From NCBI RefSeq assembly GCF_013377855.1, contig NZ_JABXYJ010000002.1, positions 310,001-374,000 on the forward strand: a stretch of 64,000 bases of DNA, given 5' to 3'. Numbering within the stretch: position 1 is the first letter of the stretch; each line of letters starts with the position of its first letter. Source of the stretch: Cognatundibacterium oligocarboniphilum. Its GTDB lineage: Bacteria; Pseudomonadota; Gammaproteobacteria; Burkholderiales; Burkholderiaceae_D. The position numbers and the translations under genes are program-made. A model generated the notes under the pieces. That model was given only the letters and a program-made list of their open reading frames with translations. It searched no databases and was not told the origin of the DNA. This document shows, piece after piece, positions 54,599 to 62,133 of the stretch.

Positions 54599-55942
54599 TT
54601 ATGGTTTGGCTGGCGCCCCGCCACTGGCATCATTGCCAGCCGTCGCAGAAGCAGGCGATTTTGCCGCAACAGCAGCTGGCGCAACACCTGCCGCCGGTAC
54701 TGCATCTTGCGTACTGACCGCGACTGGCTTGACCGTCATACCCGGTTCATGGGCTTTAATCACACCATCGACCATGACACGGTCACCATTTTGCAAACCT
54801 TTAGTGACGATCCACTCACCATGCGACCAGCCATCCAGCTCAACCGGTTTAGGAACTAATTTGTTATCAGGCGAAACCGTGAAAACCATTTTCCCCATGG
54901 GACTGTCAATCACTGCACGCTGAGGCACCGCAAGCGCTGAACTACGCTTTGCCCCGGCCAGCATCACACGCACGAACTGGCCGGGACGCAAACTACCGTC
55001 CTGATTCGCGACCTGTGCCCGTGCATCAAAGCCACCTGTTGTCGGATTCACTTTTTCGCTGACAAAATTCATTTTTCCAGCCACAGGAAACATGCTGCCG
55101 TCAGCCAACTTCAACCGCACATCAAAACCCAGGCTGCCATTACTGGCACGCTGTCCGGGCATCGCAATTTTGCCGCTGCGTACTTCCTTCACCGCCTTCA
55201 GATAATCTGCTTCGGGAATACTGAAATTAATATAAATCGTGTCAGTCTGGACAATGGTCGTCAACAAGCTGTCTGCCGTCGTTACCAGACTGCCATTTGA
55301 TTTTGCCGCAACACCTGTCACACCATCAATCGGGGCCACCACGCGGGTATAACCCAGATTCAGACGGGCTTCATTGACCTGCGCACGAACCTGTTTGAAA
55401 CTCGCTTCAGCAGTTTCCAGATTCGATTTGGCATCATCAAACTCTTTCTGACTAATCGCTTTTTCAGCAGCCAGCGGCGCAAGACGCGCATATTCGCGCT
55501 TAGCCTGATTCAGCTTCGCTTCACTCACACCTGCCGCAGCTTCAGCAGAGGCAAGCTGGGTCTGTTAGGTGCCCGGATCAATCTGAAACAACACGGTACC
55601 GGCCTTCACACGGGAACCTTCTTCATACAAGCGGTTTTCCAGAATACCGGGAACCCGCGCCCGGATTTCTGTTTCTTTGGAGCCTGCAGTCTGACCAACA
55701 TATTCAAAGTCCACGGCGAGATCGCGCTGATTCACCGTGACGACATTGACTTCCGGCGGCGGCATTTTACCCGCGCCAGCAGCGCCTCCTGCAGCCTGGT
55801 TACCGCAGGCAACCAGCGCTACCACTGGCAGACTGATCAACACGCGCTGCACGGTATGAAGACTGAATAAACGGCGGATCTGAAGGGAAAGAGAATTATT
55901 CACAGCGGAAACAGGAGAAATTGAGCGGTCTGGAGAGCGCAT
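54599..55942 (-). pseudogene. RND periplasmic adaptor (AcrA/MexA-like) interrupted by an in-frame TAA
   Basis: Would be a 447-residue adaptor from the ATG at 55942 (MRSPDRSISPVSAVN). The lipoprotein signal region ends VVALVACGNQ. VNQRDLAVDFEYVGQTAGSKETEIRARVPGILENRLYEEGSRVKAGTVLFQIDPGT is followed by TAA (55565-55567) and then, in the same frame, QTQLASAEAAAGVSEAKLNQ, the hairpin and barrel parts, up to 54599. Homologues have a Tyr at this place (FQIDP..YQ), so one base change from TAC or TAT to TAA explains the break; no frameshift is involved. Unless the stop is read through or restarted, the pump lacks its adaptor. A sequencing error is the other explanation. Confidence 0.9.
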
Positions 55943-55980
55943 AGGAATTCTTTCTTCGAAAGGGAAGGAGGACGTGCTAT

Positions 55981-56004
55981 TATATACATTCACGAATGTT
56001 TGTA
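55981..56004. promoter_or_regulatory. AcrR-type operator in the efflux operon promoter
   Basis: The minus strand reads TACAAACATTCGTGAATGTA followed by TATA, with the perfect core ACATTC-GT-GAATGT (55986-55999). The E. coli AcrR operator has the same ACATT..TGAATGT core. It lies about 40 bases before the adaptor start and should bind the divergent TetR regulator. Confidence 0.78.
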
Positions 56005-56325
56005 AATCGACTTTTGTAACAGCCTTACAAATCCATCAGGTATTGATACGCCCCAATAACGGAAATAACATTCATCATCAAACTCAAGCCTGAAAAGTGA
56101 TGTGGGTCAGGGAATCGGCTGAATTGCGCATTGCATTATACAAAGATAAAAGGTTTCTGGTTTTATTGACAAAACTATGCCGGACAACTGGCGTCAGACC
56201 GGGATTGCAGTATCCGGAGAGCTCTTTTAAGATGCCGCCAAATGAAAATTGTTAGTGGATGATTTGCCGGTATAGCAATCCGCTTCCGGTTTTCATGCAT
56301 ACCTATATTGCAAGAAAGAATTCAA
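56005..56325. other. Divergent promoter region of efflux operon and TetR gene
   Basis: About 320 bases that must contain both promoters. Apart from the AcrR-type operator at its left edge, no further palindrome or RNA feature was seen. Confidence 0.45.
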
Positions 56326-56973
56326 ATGGTCAGAAAAACCAAAGAAGAAGCCCAGGAAACTTATACTGCCTTGCTGAATGCAGCGGAACAGGTTTTTTCT
56401 GCCAAAGGCGTGACCAACACCACGTTAAACGACGTGGCGCAGGCGGCGGGCATGACTCGCGGCGCAATTTACTGGCATTTCAAAGACAAAAATGCCTTGT
56501 TTCAGGCAATGTGCGATCGCGCTTTTTTGCCAATGGAAGGCTTGTTGAATGAAATCGCGGGTACCCCGCAAACCGATCCTATCACCGCGCTACGGGAACT
56601 GAATCTGCACTTTTTGCAACTGGTCTCTGGCGACCAGCAGCAACGCCGGGTTTTTGACATTATTTTCCACCGTTGCGAAAAAAATCTTGATCTCCCTTTT
56701 TTTGAAACGGAGCAGGAAAAACGCACGGAATGCCTGTCCAAAGTGGAGTCCATCATTCAGCATGCCGTACGGATCGGCCAACTGCATCCGGACACCGACA
56801 GCTGGATTGCGATGCAGGCAAACCATGCTTTTCTGGTAGGTATTGTCCATGAGTGGCTGGAAGACCCCTCAGCTTATTCGCTGGCTGACCACGCTGAAGA
56901 CATGATTGACATATTTTTGACAGGGCTGTTCGCCCGCCCGCCGTTGAAAAAAAAATCAAAGGAAAACAGCTGA
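56326..56973 (+). CDS. TetR/AcrR-family repressor of the efflux operon
   Basis: A 215-residue regulator from the ATG at 56326 (MVRKTKEEAQETYTALLNAA). The DNA-binding part is AEQVFSAKGVTNTTLNDVAQAAGMTRGAIYWHFKDKNALF (about residues 17-56), identical in pattern to AcrR and TtgR. The helical remainder would bind drugs and release DNA. It is divergent from the pump genes, with a matching operator between. Ends a few bases from the convergent channel gene. Confidence 0.94.
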   Translation: MVRKTKEEAQETYTALLNAAEQVFSAKGVTNTTLNDVAQAAGMTRGAIYWHFKDKNALFQAMCDRAFLPMEGLLNEIAGTPQTDPITALRELNLHFLQLVSGDQQQRRVFDIIFHRCEKNLDLPFFETEQEKRTECLSKVESIIQHAVRIGQLHPDTDSWIAMQANHAFLVGIVHEWLEDPSAYSLADHAEDMIDIFLTGLFARPPLKKKSKENS

Positions 56974-57597
56974 TCAGGCAGGTAATTTCCAGTCAAACCT
57001 AATCGCAAGAATACGCAGAGCAAACGTCGTGCAAATACCTGCCAGCAGGGATAATGCCTCCGAAGCCTGCAGCCAGTTCAGGAATAAAAACACCCAGCAA
57101 CCACTGAATGCACAAGTGGCATACAACTGGCTGCGACGAAACACCAGAGGGATTTCATTGCAAATCACATCCCTTAACACGCCGCCAAAAATACCGGTGA
57201 TAACGCCCATCATGGCGCAGATAAAGACCGGCATTTCGGCTTCCAGCGCCAGCGAGGTTCCCGTCACGCTGAACAACCCCAAGCCCAGTGCGTCCGCCCA
57301 TTCCAGCACGCTCTCCGTCACGGCATGGCGCAGATGACGCAAAAACGGCATGGCAATTAATGCCAGTACAAAGACCAGTATCGGATACTGCTGATTTTCC
57401 ACCCAGAACAAAGGACGCCGGTCGAGCAGCAAATCACGCAGTGTGCCGCCGCCAAAGGCCGTGATGAATGCTACGGTAAATACACCGACAATATCCATCC
57501 GCTTACGCCGGGCTTCAATAAAGCCCGAACTCGCAAAAGCAATGATGCCAGCCACTTCAATGGTATGCAGCATCGCATTCATTCCCAGATAACTCAC
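56974..57597 (-). CDS. Trimeric intracellular cation (TRIC)-like channel, UPF0126 family
   Basis: About 207 residues, seven hydrophobic segments in two repeated halves. GVFTVAFITAFGGGTLRDLLLDRRPLFWV and GVITGIFGGVLRDVICNEIPLVF are the paired GGG.LRD motifs of the family, known from prokaryotic TRIC potassium channels. I take GTG 57597 as start because GAGG stands five bases before it; the Met at 57582 (MNAMLHTIEVAG) is also possible. The transported ion in this organism is inferred to be potassium. Confidence 0.88.
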   Translation of the reverse strand: MSYLGMNAMLHTIEVAGIIAFASSGFIEARRKRMDIVGVFTVAFITAFGGGTLRDLLLDRRPLFWVENQQYPILVFVLALIAMPFLRHLRHAVTESVLEWADALGLGLFSVTGTSLALEAEMPVFICAMMGVITGIFGGVLRDVICNEIPLVFRRSQLYATCAFSGCWVFLFLNWLQASEALSLLAGICTTFALRILAIRFDWKLPA

Positions 57598-57886
57598 ATT
57601 CCCCTCTTCTTTCACTTCAAGACTGACAGATATTGTAACGGCGGAAATGATACGTCCGCGATGCGATCCGCTGTTTTTGCAAAAAATAAAATCAAATAAA
57701 GAAAATCAGGAACAAAAAGCCTGTGCAACACGATAATTTTTCATTGTATAATCATAAGCTTGGCATTTTGCAGATGCGAAAATCCAATATTTAATATTAA
57801 CTCTGGCAAGTGGTACGCAATCGGGTCAAGAAGCTGGGCGATCGACGAAGTGCGGACTGGCTACCTAACTTATTTTTGAGGCAAGC
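57598..57886 (+). promoter_or_regulatory. rpmE2 promoter and long leader
   Basis: A perfect -10 TATAAT at 57747-57752 with a weak -35 TGCAAC 17 bases before it. This would give an mRNA leader of about 125 bases before rpmE2. Ribosomal protein genes often have leaders used for autoregulation; no known leader structure was recognised here. Confidence 0.5.
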
Positions 57887-58153
57887 ATGAAAGACGGCAT
57901 CCACCCAAATTATCGTGAAGTGTTGTTCCACGACGTTTCTAACGATTTCAAATTCATTACACGCTCGACAATTCAGACTAGAGAAAAAGCTGAGTTTGAA
58001 GGTAAGGAATACCCGCTGGTAAAGATCGAGGTTTCTGCGGAATCTCATCCTTTCTACACAGGTAAGCACAAGATCGTGGATACTGCTGGTCGCGTTGAAA
58101 AATTCCGCCAGAAGTTCGGCAAAGTCGGATCCAAGACATCCGTTGCCAACTAA
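57887..58153 (+). CDS. rpmE2: 50S ribosomal protein L31 type B
   Basis: An 88-residue protein. [31 protein letters not shown] and [27 protein letters not shown] match bL31 of the zinc-free type B: the CxxC pairs of type A are absent. In organisms with both types, type B replaces type A under zinc shortage; in many betaproteobacteria it is the only one. A strong terminator follows. Confidence 0.96.
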   Translation: MKDGIHPNYREVLFHDVSNDFKFITRSTIQTREKAEFEGKEYPLVKIEVSAESHPFYTGKHKIVDTAGRVEKFRQKFGKVGSKTSVAN

Positions 58154-58174
58154 TCAGCAAAACGATTTGTACAA

Positions 58175-58201
58175 AAAAGGCAGCTCAGGCTGCCTTTTTT
58201 A
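58175..58201 (+). terminator. Rho-independent terminator after rpmE2
   Basis: AAGGCAGC (58177-58184), loop TCAG, GCTGCCTT (58189-58196), followed by more T's and preceded by an A-run. Confidence 0.92.
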
Positions 58202-58249
58202 CTGCCGCTTTACTTACAATAGGCACGCTCCCGGCCACTGAATCAAAAT

Positions 58250-59968
58250 ATGAAACCAGTCCGTCTACCTGCTGCTGCAACCATTGCACTCCCCCGTTGG
58301 GGAATTGTCGCCTTATGTCTGCTTTACATCCTGCCCGGGCTGATCGGGCGCGATCCCTGGAAAGGCGATGATGCAACCAGCTTTGGCATCATGTGGACCA
58401 TGGCGCACGGCACAATGGCTGACTGGTTATGGCCGCATATCGTCGGACTGCCGATGGCAGAAAAAGGGCCGCTGGCATTCTGGATCGGTGCGCTGTGCAT
58501 CAAAATCTTTGGTGGAATACTGGGAGAACCCATGGCAGCCCGTTTATCTACGGGCGTCTTTTTTTTATTGGGCTCCGTATCAGTCTGGTATGCCACCTAC
58601 CTGCTGGGTCGCCGGGCGGAGGCACAACCGTTAAAGCTCGCTTTCGGCGGCCAGCCGGAAGCCCGGGATTTCGGGCGGACACTGGCCGATGGTGCTTTAC
58701 TGATTTATCTTGGTTGTCTCGGACTACTGATCCGCAGCCATGAAACCAGTGCAGAAACACTGCAGATTTCCCTGACAGCGTTCATTCTTTATTTGAGCGT
58801 GCGGCTGTTTGACACACCCAGAATGCGGCTGGCGCTGCAGCTCGGCGTGAGTCTTGGTTTGCTGGTACTGACAAAAGGCTGGGTTGCGCCAGCAAGTATT
58901 GCCCTGACGTTGATTTTGCTGAGCCTGTACCGCCAGCAGACATCCTTACTCAAGCTGATCGGATTATCCCTCCCGGTCGCCCTGATTCTCCCGGCCTGCT
59001 GGATCGTTGCCATCCATCTGGTTCACCCATACGACAGTAGTCCAATACCTGCATGGATGGAGTGGAATTACCGTCAGTTAGCTTTCCCGGGAATGGAAAG
59101 CGTCAGCTACTTTTTTAAATACGGTATCTGGTTTGCGTGGCCAGCCTGGCCCTTTGCAGGCTGGGCCATTTATGCCTGGCGGAGACAAGAAAAAGCACTT
59201 CATATCTCATTACCGGCGGCTTTCTTTCTCTGTTTCGTCCTGCTGGCGTTGATGAATCCCTTTTCAGAAGAAAGCCTGTTATTACCTATCCTGCCGCCAT
59301 TGGCGATTCTGGCGGCATTTGGCCTGCCAACCATGAAGCGCAGCGCTATCAATGCCGTAGACTGGTTCGCCGTCACAGTATTGACCGCCACAGCCGGATT
59401 TATCTGGCTGGGATGGATTGCCGAGCAAACTGGCTGGCCAGTCAAACTGGGCGCCAAAATCCTGCATCTGGCGCCGGGATTTTCTGCCAGCTTTAACCCA
59501 TTTATTTTTGTGCTGGCACTGGCTGCCACCATCGCCTGGTTTTTGCTGGTTTATTGGCGTATTTCCCGTCAGCCCTCAGTACTCTGGCGCGCCGTTGTCT
59601 TGTCCAGCGGTGGTGTGATTCTGTGCTGGCTGCTGCTACTGACGCTCTGGCTGCCCTGGATCAATCACCGGATCACCTACGCTCCTGTTGCCGAAGAATT
59701 GGCACAGCAATTACCGAACAAGAGCTATTGCATCGAAGCGTATATCGGCCCTTCGCAACGCAGCTCTTTTGCCTATTTCGGAAAAATACAGTTCGCCACC
59801 TTCTCCGATCACGAGTGTGGATATATGCTCTTGCAGAGCAGCCGGCGACACATACTTAAAACCGAATTGCCTGCACCTTATCAACCCGAACAATGGGATC
59901 AGGTCTGGTCTGGTCACCGCGCAGCAGACAAGGATGAAATATTTACCCTGTACCGCCGGAAAATGTAA
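58250..59968 (+). CDS. ArnT-like membrane glycosyltransferase (GT-C fold, PMT family)
   Basis: A 572-residue inner-membrane protein with at least ten hydrophobic segments. LLYILPGLIGRDPWKGDDATSFGIMWTMA (about residues 23-51) holds the acidic residue in the first periplasmic loop that marks GT-C enzymes such as ArnT. GLPMAEKGPLAFWIGALC follows as in that family. The C-terminal about 90 residues are a soluble periplasmic tail. ArnT adds aminoarabinose to lipid A; this protein may transfer another lipid-linked sugar. The stop shares a base with the start of the MATE gene. Confidence 0.82.
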   Translation: MKPVRLPAAATIALPRWGIVALCLLYILPGLIGRDPWKGDDATSFGIMWTMAHGTMADWLWPHIVGLPMAEKGPLAFWIGALCIKIFGGILGEPMAARLSTGVFFLLGSVSVWYATYLLGRRAEAQPLKLAFGGQPEARDFGRTLADGALLIYLGCLGLLIRSHETSAETLQISLTAFILYLSVRLFDTPRMRLALQLGVSLGLLVLTKGWVAPASIALTLILLSLYRQQTSLLKLIGLSLPVALILPACWIVAIHLVHPYDSSPIPAWMEWNYRQLAFPGMESVSYFFKYGIWFAWPAWPFAGWAIYAWRRQEKALHISLPAAFFLCFVLLALMNPFSEESLLLPILPPLAILAAFGLPTMKRSAINAVDWFAVTVLTATAGFIWLGWIAEQTGWPVKLGAKILHLAPGFSASFNPFIFVLALAATIAWFLLVYWRISRQPSVLWRAVVLSSGGVILCWLLLLTLWLPWINHRITYAPVAEELAQQLPNKSYCIEAYIGPSQRSSFAYFGKIQFATFSDHECGYMLLQSSRRHILKTELPAPYQPEQWDQVWSGHRAADKDEIFTLYRRKM

Positions 59969-61398
59969 TGTCCCCGGTATCAGCCTCCGTTTTGTTACAC
60001 CATGCACGACGGATTACCGGCATTGCCTGGCCTATGCTGATTGGCCAGCTTGCCGTCGTTGCGAATGGCGTCATCGATACAGCGATGACCTCCCGATTCT
60101 CTGCCACAGACCTGGCCGCCCTGTCTCTCGGTGTATCTATCTATGTCAGTATTTTTGTGGGGCTCAATGGGGTTCTGCAAGCTGTCTCCCCGGTTATTAG
60201 TCAGCTGTTCGGTGCCAGAGAATTCCGGGAAATCGGCAGCCAGGTCAAACAGGCAGTCTGGCTGGCGCTATTTCTCGCATTGATTGGTTGCGGCATTCTG
60301 CTGCATCCTCAGCCACTGCTGAATATCGCCCAGGCAGGCAGCGCACTGAACAGCAAGGCAACACTGTATCTGGGGATTCTCGCCTGCGCCTTACCGGCAA
60401 CACTAGGATTCCGGATTTACAGTGCTCTGAATAATGCCGTTGGAAAAACCAAAATGGTGATGGTGATACAACTCATCTCTCTGGCATTAAAAATACCGCT
60501 TAATACCTTATTCATTTTCGGCGGTTTAGGTATTCCCGCGATGGGCGGCCCGGGCTGTGCTATCGCAACGACCAGCATTTCCTGGCTGATGCTGGTCACA
60601 GCCTGGCTGATACTGCACCGGGTTCGGTACTATCAATTGTTCACCCTGTTTGGGAGTGGCTGGGTACGCCCACACTGGCCATCACTCAAAGCGCTGCTGC
60701 ACTTAGGAATTCCAATGGGATTCAGCTATCTCATCGAAGTAACCGCCTACGCATTCATGGCACTTTTCATTGCCAGGCTTGGCGCTATTGCAGTAGCAGG
60801 CCATCAGTTGACCGCCAACTTCGGCACGATCCTCTACATGCTGCCATTGTCGATTGCCAGCTCAACCAGCACCCTGGTCGCACAAGCTATCGGCGCCAGA
60901 GAAACACAAAAAGCCAGGCAAATCAGTCAGGCCGGCATACTGCTTGCAATCAGTTTTGCACTCCCTCTTGCACTGATCATCTGGTATAAAAAAACCGACA
61001 TACTGCATGCTTATACCCCCGATGAAACGATCATTGCAGCAGCAATTCCGCTATTTGGATTTATTGCCTTCTATCAGATTTTTGATGCGATTCAGGTAGT
61101 CGTTGCGTTCATTCTGAGAGCCTATAAAATTACGGTCATCCCAAGCCTGTTATATGCTTTTTCGCTTTGGGGTTGCGGACTTGGCGGAGGATACCTGATC
61201 GGACTCACCCATCCTCAGATCATCCCGGCAGAACTGCATGGCGCAACCGGATTCTGGTTCGCAAACACCATCAGCATCGCCCTCGCCGCAACCACGCTCT
61301 GGCTATATCTGGCCTTCCTGCAAAAAAATATACCCTGGCCATACCAGCACGACCTGAGCAACGGCAGATATTGCATTCTTCGTCGTCTCCTGTCATAA
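59968..61398 (+). CDS. MATE-family multidrug/cation antiporter (NorM-like)
   Basis: A 476-residue inner-membrane transporter with 12 hydrophobic segments. ITGIAWPMLIGQLAVVANGVIDTAMTSRFSATDLAALSLG and VAGHQLTANFGTILYMLPLSIASSTSTLVAQAIGAR are the repeated signature parts of both halves. These proteins expel cationic drugs using a sodium or proton gradient. Its start overlaps the stop of the glycosyltransferase gene, so the two are translationally coupled. The transcript probably ends before the tRNA-Leu gene 15 bases on. Confidence 0.94.
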   Translation: MSPVSASVLLHHARRITGIAWPMLIGQLAVVANGVIDTAMTSRFSATDLAALSLGVSIYVSIFVGLNGVLQAVSPVISQLFGAREFREIGSQVKQAVWLALFLALIGCGILLHPQPLLNIAQAGSALNSKATLYLGILACALPATLGFRIYSALNNAVGKTKMVMVIQLISLALKIPLNTLFIFGGLGIPAMGGPGCAIATTSISWLMLVTAWLILHRVRYYQLFTLFGSGWVRPHWPSLKALLHLGIPMGFSYLIEVTAYAFMALFIARLGAIAVAGHQLTANFGTILYMLPLSIASSTSTLVAQAIGARETQKARQISQAGILLAISFALPLALIIWYKKTDILHAYTPDETIIAAAIPLFGFIAFYQIFDAIQVVVAFILRAYKITVIPSLLYAFSLWGCGLGGGYLIGLTHPQIIPAELHGATGFWFANTISIALAATTLWLYLAFLQKNIPWPYQHDLSNGRYCILRRLLS

Positions 61399-61412
61399 TC
61401 TCTTGATGCGTT

Positions 61413-61497
61413 GCCGAGATGGCGGAATAGGTAGACGCACGGGACTCAAAATCCCGCGCCGCAAGGCGTGCCGGTTCGATTCCGGCTCTCGGCACCA
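61413..61497 (+). tRNA. tRNA-Leu (anticodon CAA)
   Basis: Begins GCCGAGATGGCGGAATAGGT and ends CTCGGC-A-CCA, 85 bases with a long variable arm (class II). The anticodon loop CTCAAAA lies between CGGGA and TCCCG, giving CAA. CCA is encoded. A terminator and an integrase relic follow directly. Confidence 0.95.
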
Positions 61498-61505
61498 ATA
61501 ATGAT

Positions 61506-61529
61506 AAAGCTCCTTTACGGGGCTTTTTT
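61506..61529 (+). terminator. Rho-independent terminator after tRNA-Leu
   Basis: AAAGCTCC (61506-61513), loop TTTAC, GGGGCTTT (61519-61526) with one G-T pair, inside a T6 run. Confidence 0.85.
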
Positions 61530-61571
61530 GGTTTTTACGCCCTGTTTGTCAAGTGTCACATATCGCACAAA

Positions 61572-61772
61572 ATGGGCACCAAATTACCCTCCAATTTGCA
61601 CCGTAACAGACATGGTGTTTTGTACTTTGGTATTAATATTCCGAAAGACATACGCTGCTACTTTGAAACCAAAGTCATTTATCGCAGCTTGCGCATTTCC
61701 AGCATCCGACTGGCTTACGACGCAGTTCAATTCATAGTGCTTAAAGCAAAAAATATAGTTATATATACGTAA
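61572..61772 (+). pseudogene. N-terminal relic of a tyrosine integrase (DUF6538-type) at tRNA-Leu
   Basis: The frame reads MGTKLPSNLHRNRHGVLYFG, then INIPKDIRCYFETKVIYRSLRIS and SIRLAYDAVQFIVLKAK. This is the N-terminal arm of phage-type integrases (usual form GTKLP.NL.RNRHGV.YFR..IP.D.R..F....R.SL.T). It ends after about 60 residues, without core-binding or catalytic domain. It lies 75 bases after a tRNA gene, a classic integration site, so it marks a lost prophage or island. It shares the 8 bases GGCACCAA with the tRNA 3' end, which is too short to claim an attachment site. Confidence 0.72.
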
Positions 61773-61812
61773 AAAAACAGCTTCACAGCCGTTTTTTTAC
61801 ACATCAAATGCT

Positions 61813-62085
61813 CTATTTCTTGATTTTACGACTGCGGCCTGCAGACTCTCGCAGGATTGCGTAATTCCATTCATCCTCATGGATGCCACTATCCGTCAAA
61901 ACCCGCACCCTGAACACATCTCCCTGAGCTGCAAGCCGATGTCCGATCGCCGTATGCTTTTTGGCGGCATCACGTTTATCGTACACATCGACTTCCACTT
62001 CTCTGCCCTCCAAAGCTGATGAAGATAAAACAGCTTCTATCGTTTTTGGGGTGTATTCCAGTACATACAATGGCGCTTTCAGCAT
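61813..62085 (-). CDS. Hypothetical protein
   Basis: A 90-residue soluble, basic protein with GGAGA six bases before its ATG. MLKAPLYVLEYTPKTIEAVLSSSALEGREVEVDVYDKRDAAKKH and FRVRVLTDSGIHEDEWNYAILRE have no motif that I recognise. It lies just downstream of clpA (48 bases) on the same strand. A small fold of beta strands and helices is likely. Real gene probable from the start site; function unknown. Confidence 0.55.
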   Translation of the reverse strand: MLKAPLYVLEYTPKTIEAVLSSSALEGREVEVDVYDKRDAAKKHTAIGHRLAAQGDVFRVRVLTDSGIHEDEWNYAILRESAGRSRKIKK

Positions 62086-62133
62086 GACTTATCTCCATCG
62101 ATCACAGCACGCTACAGAGAAATCGGCGAACGC

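Noticed and set aside
54599..55528. Adaptor read as two separate genes
   Set aside because: Both parts are in one frame and match consecutive parts of a single AcrA-like protein; a nonsense codon explains the split, and no frameshift is needed.
61497..61572. Attachment-site duplication of tRNA-Leu
   Set aside because: Only GGCACCAA is shared, which is too short to separate from chance.
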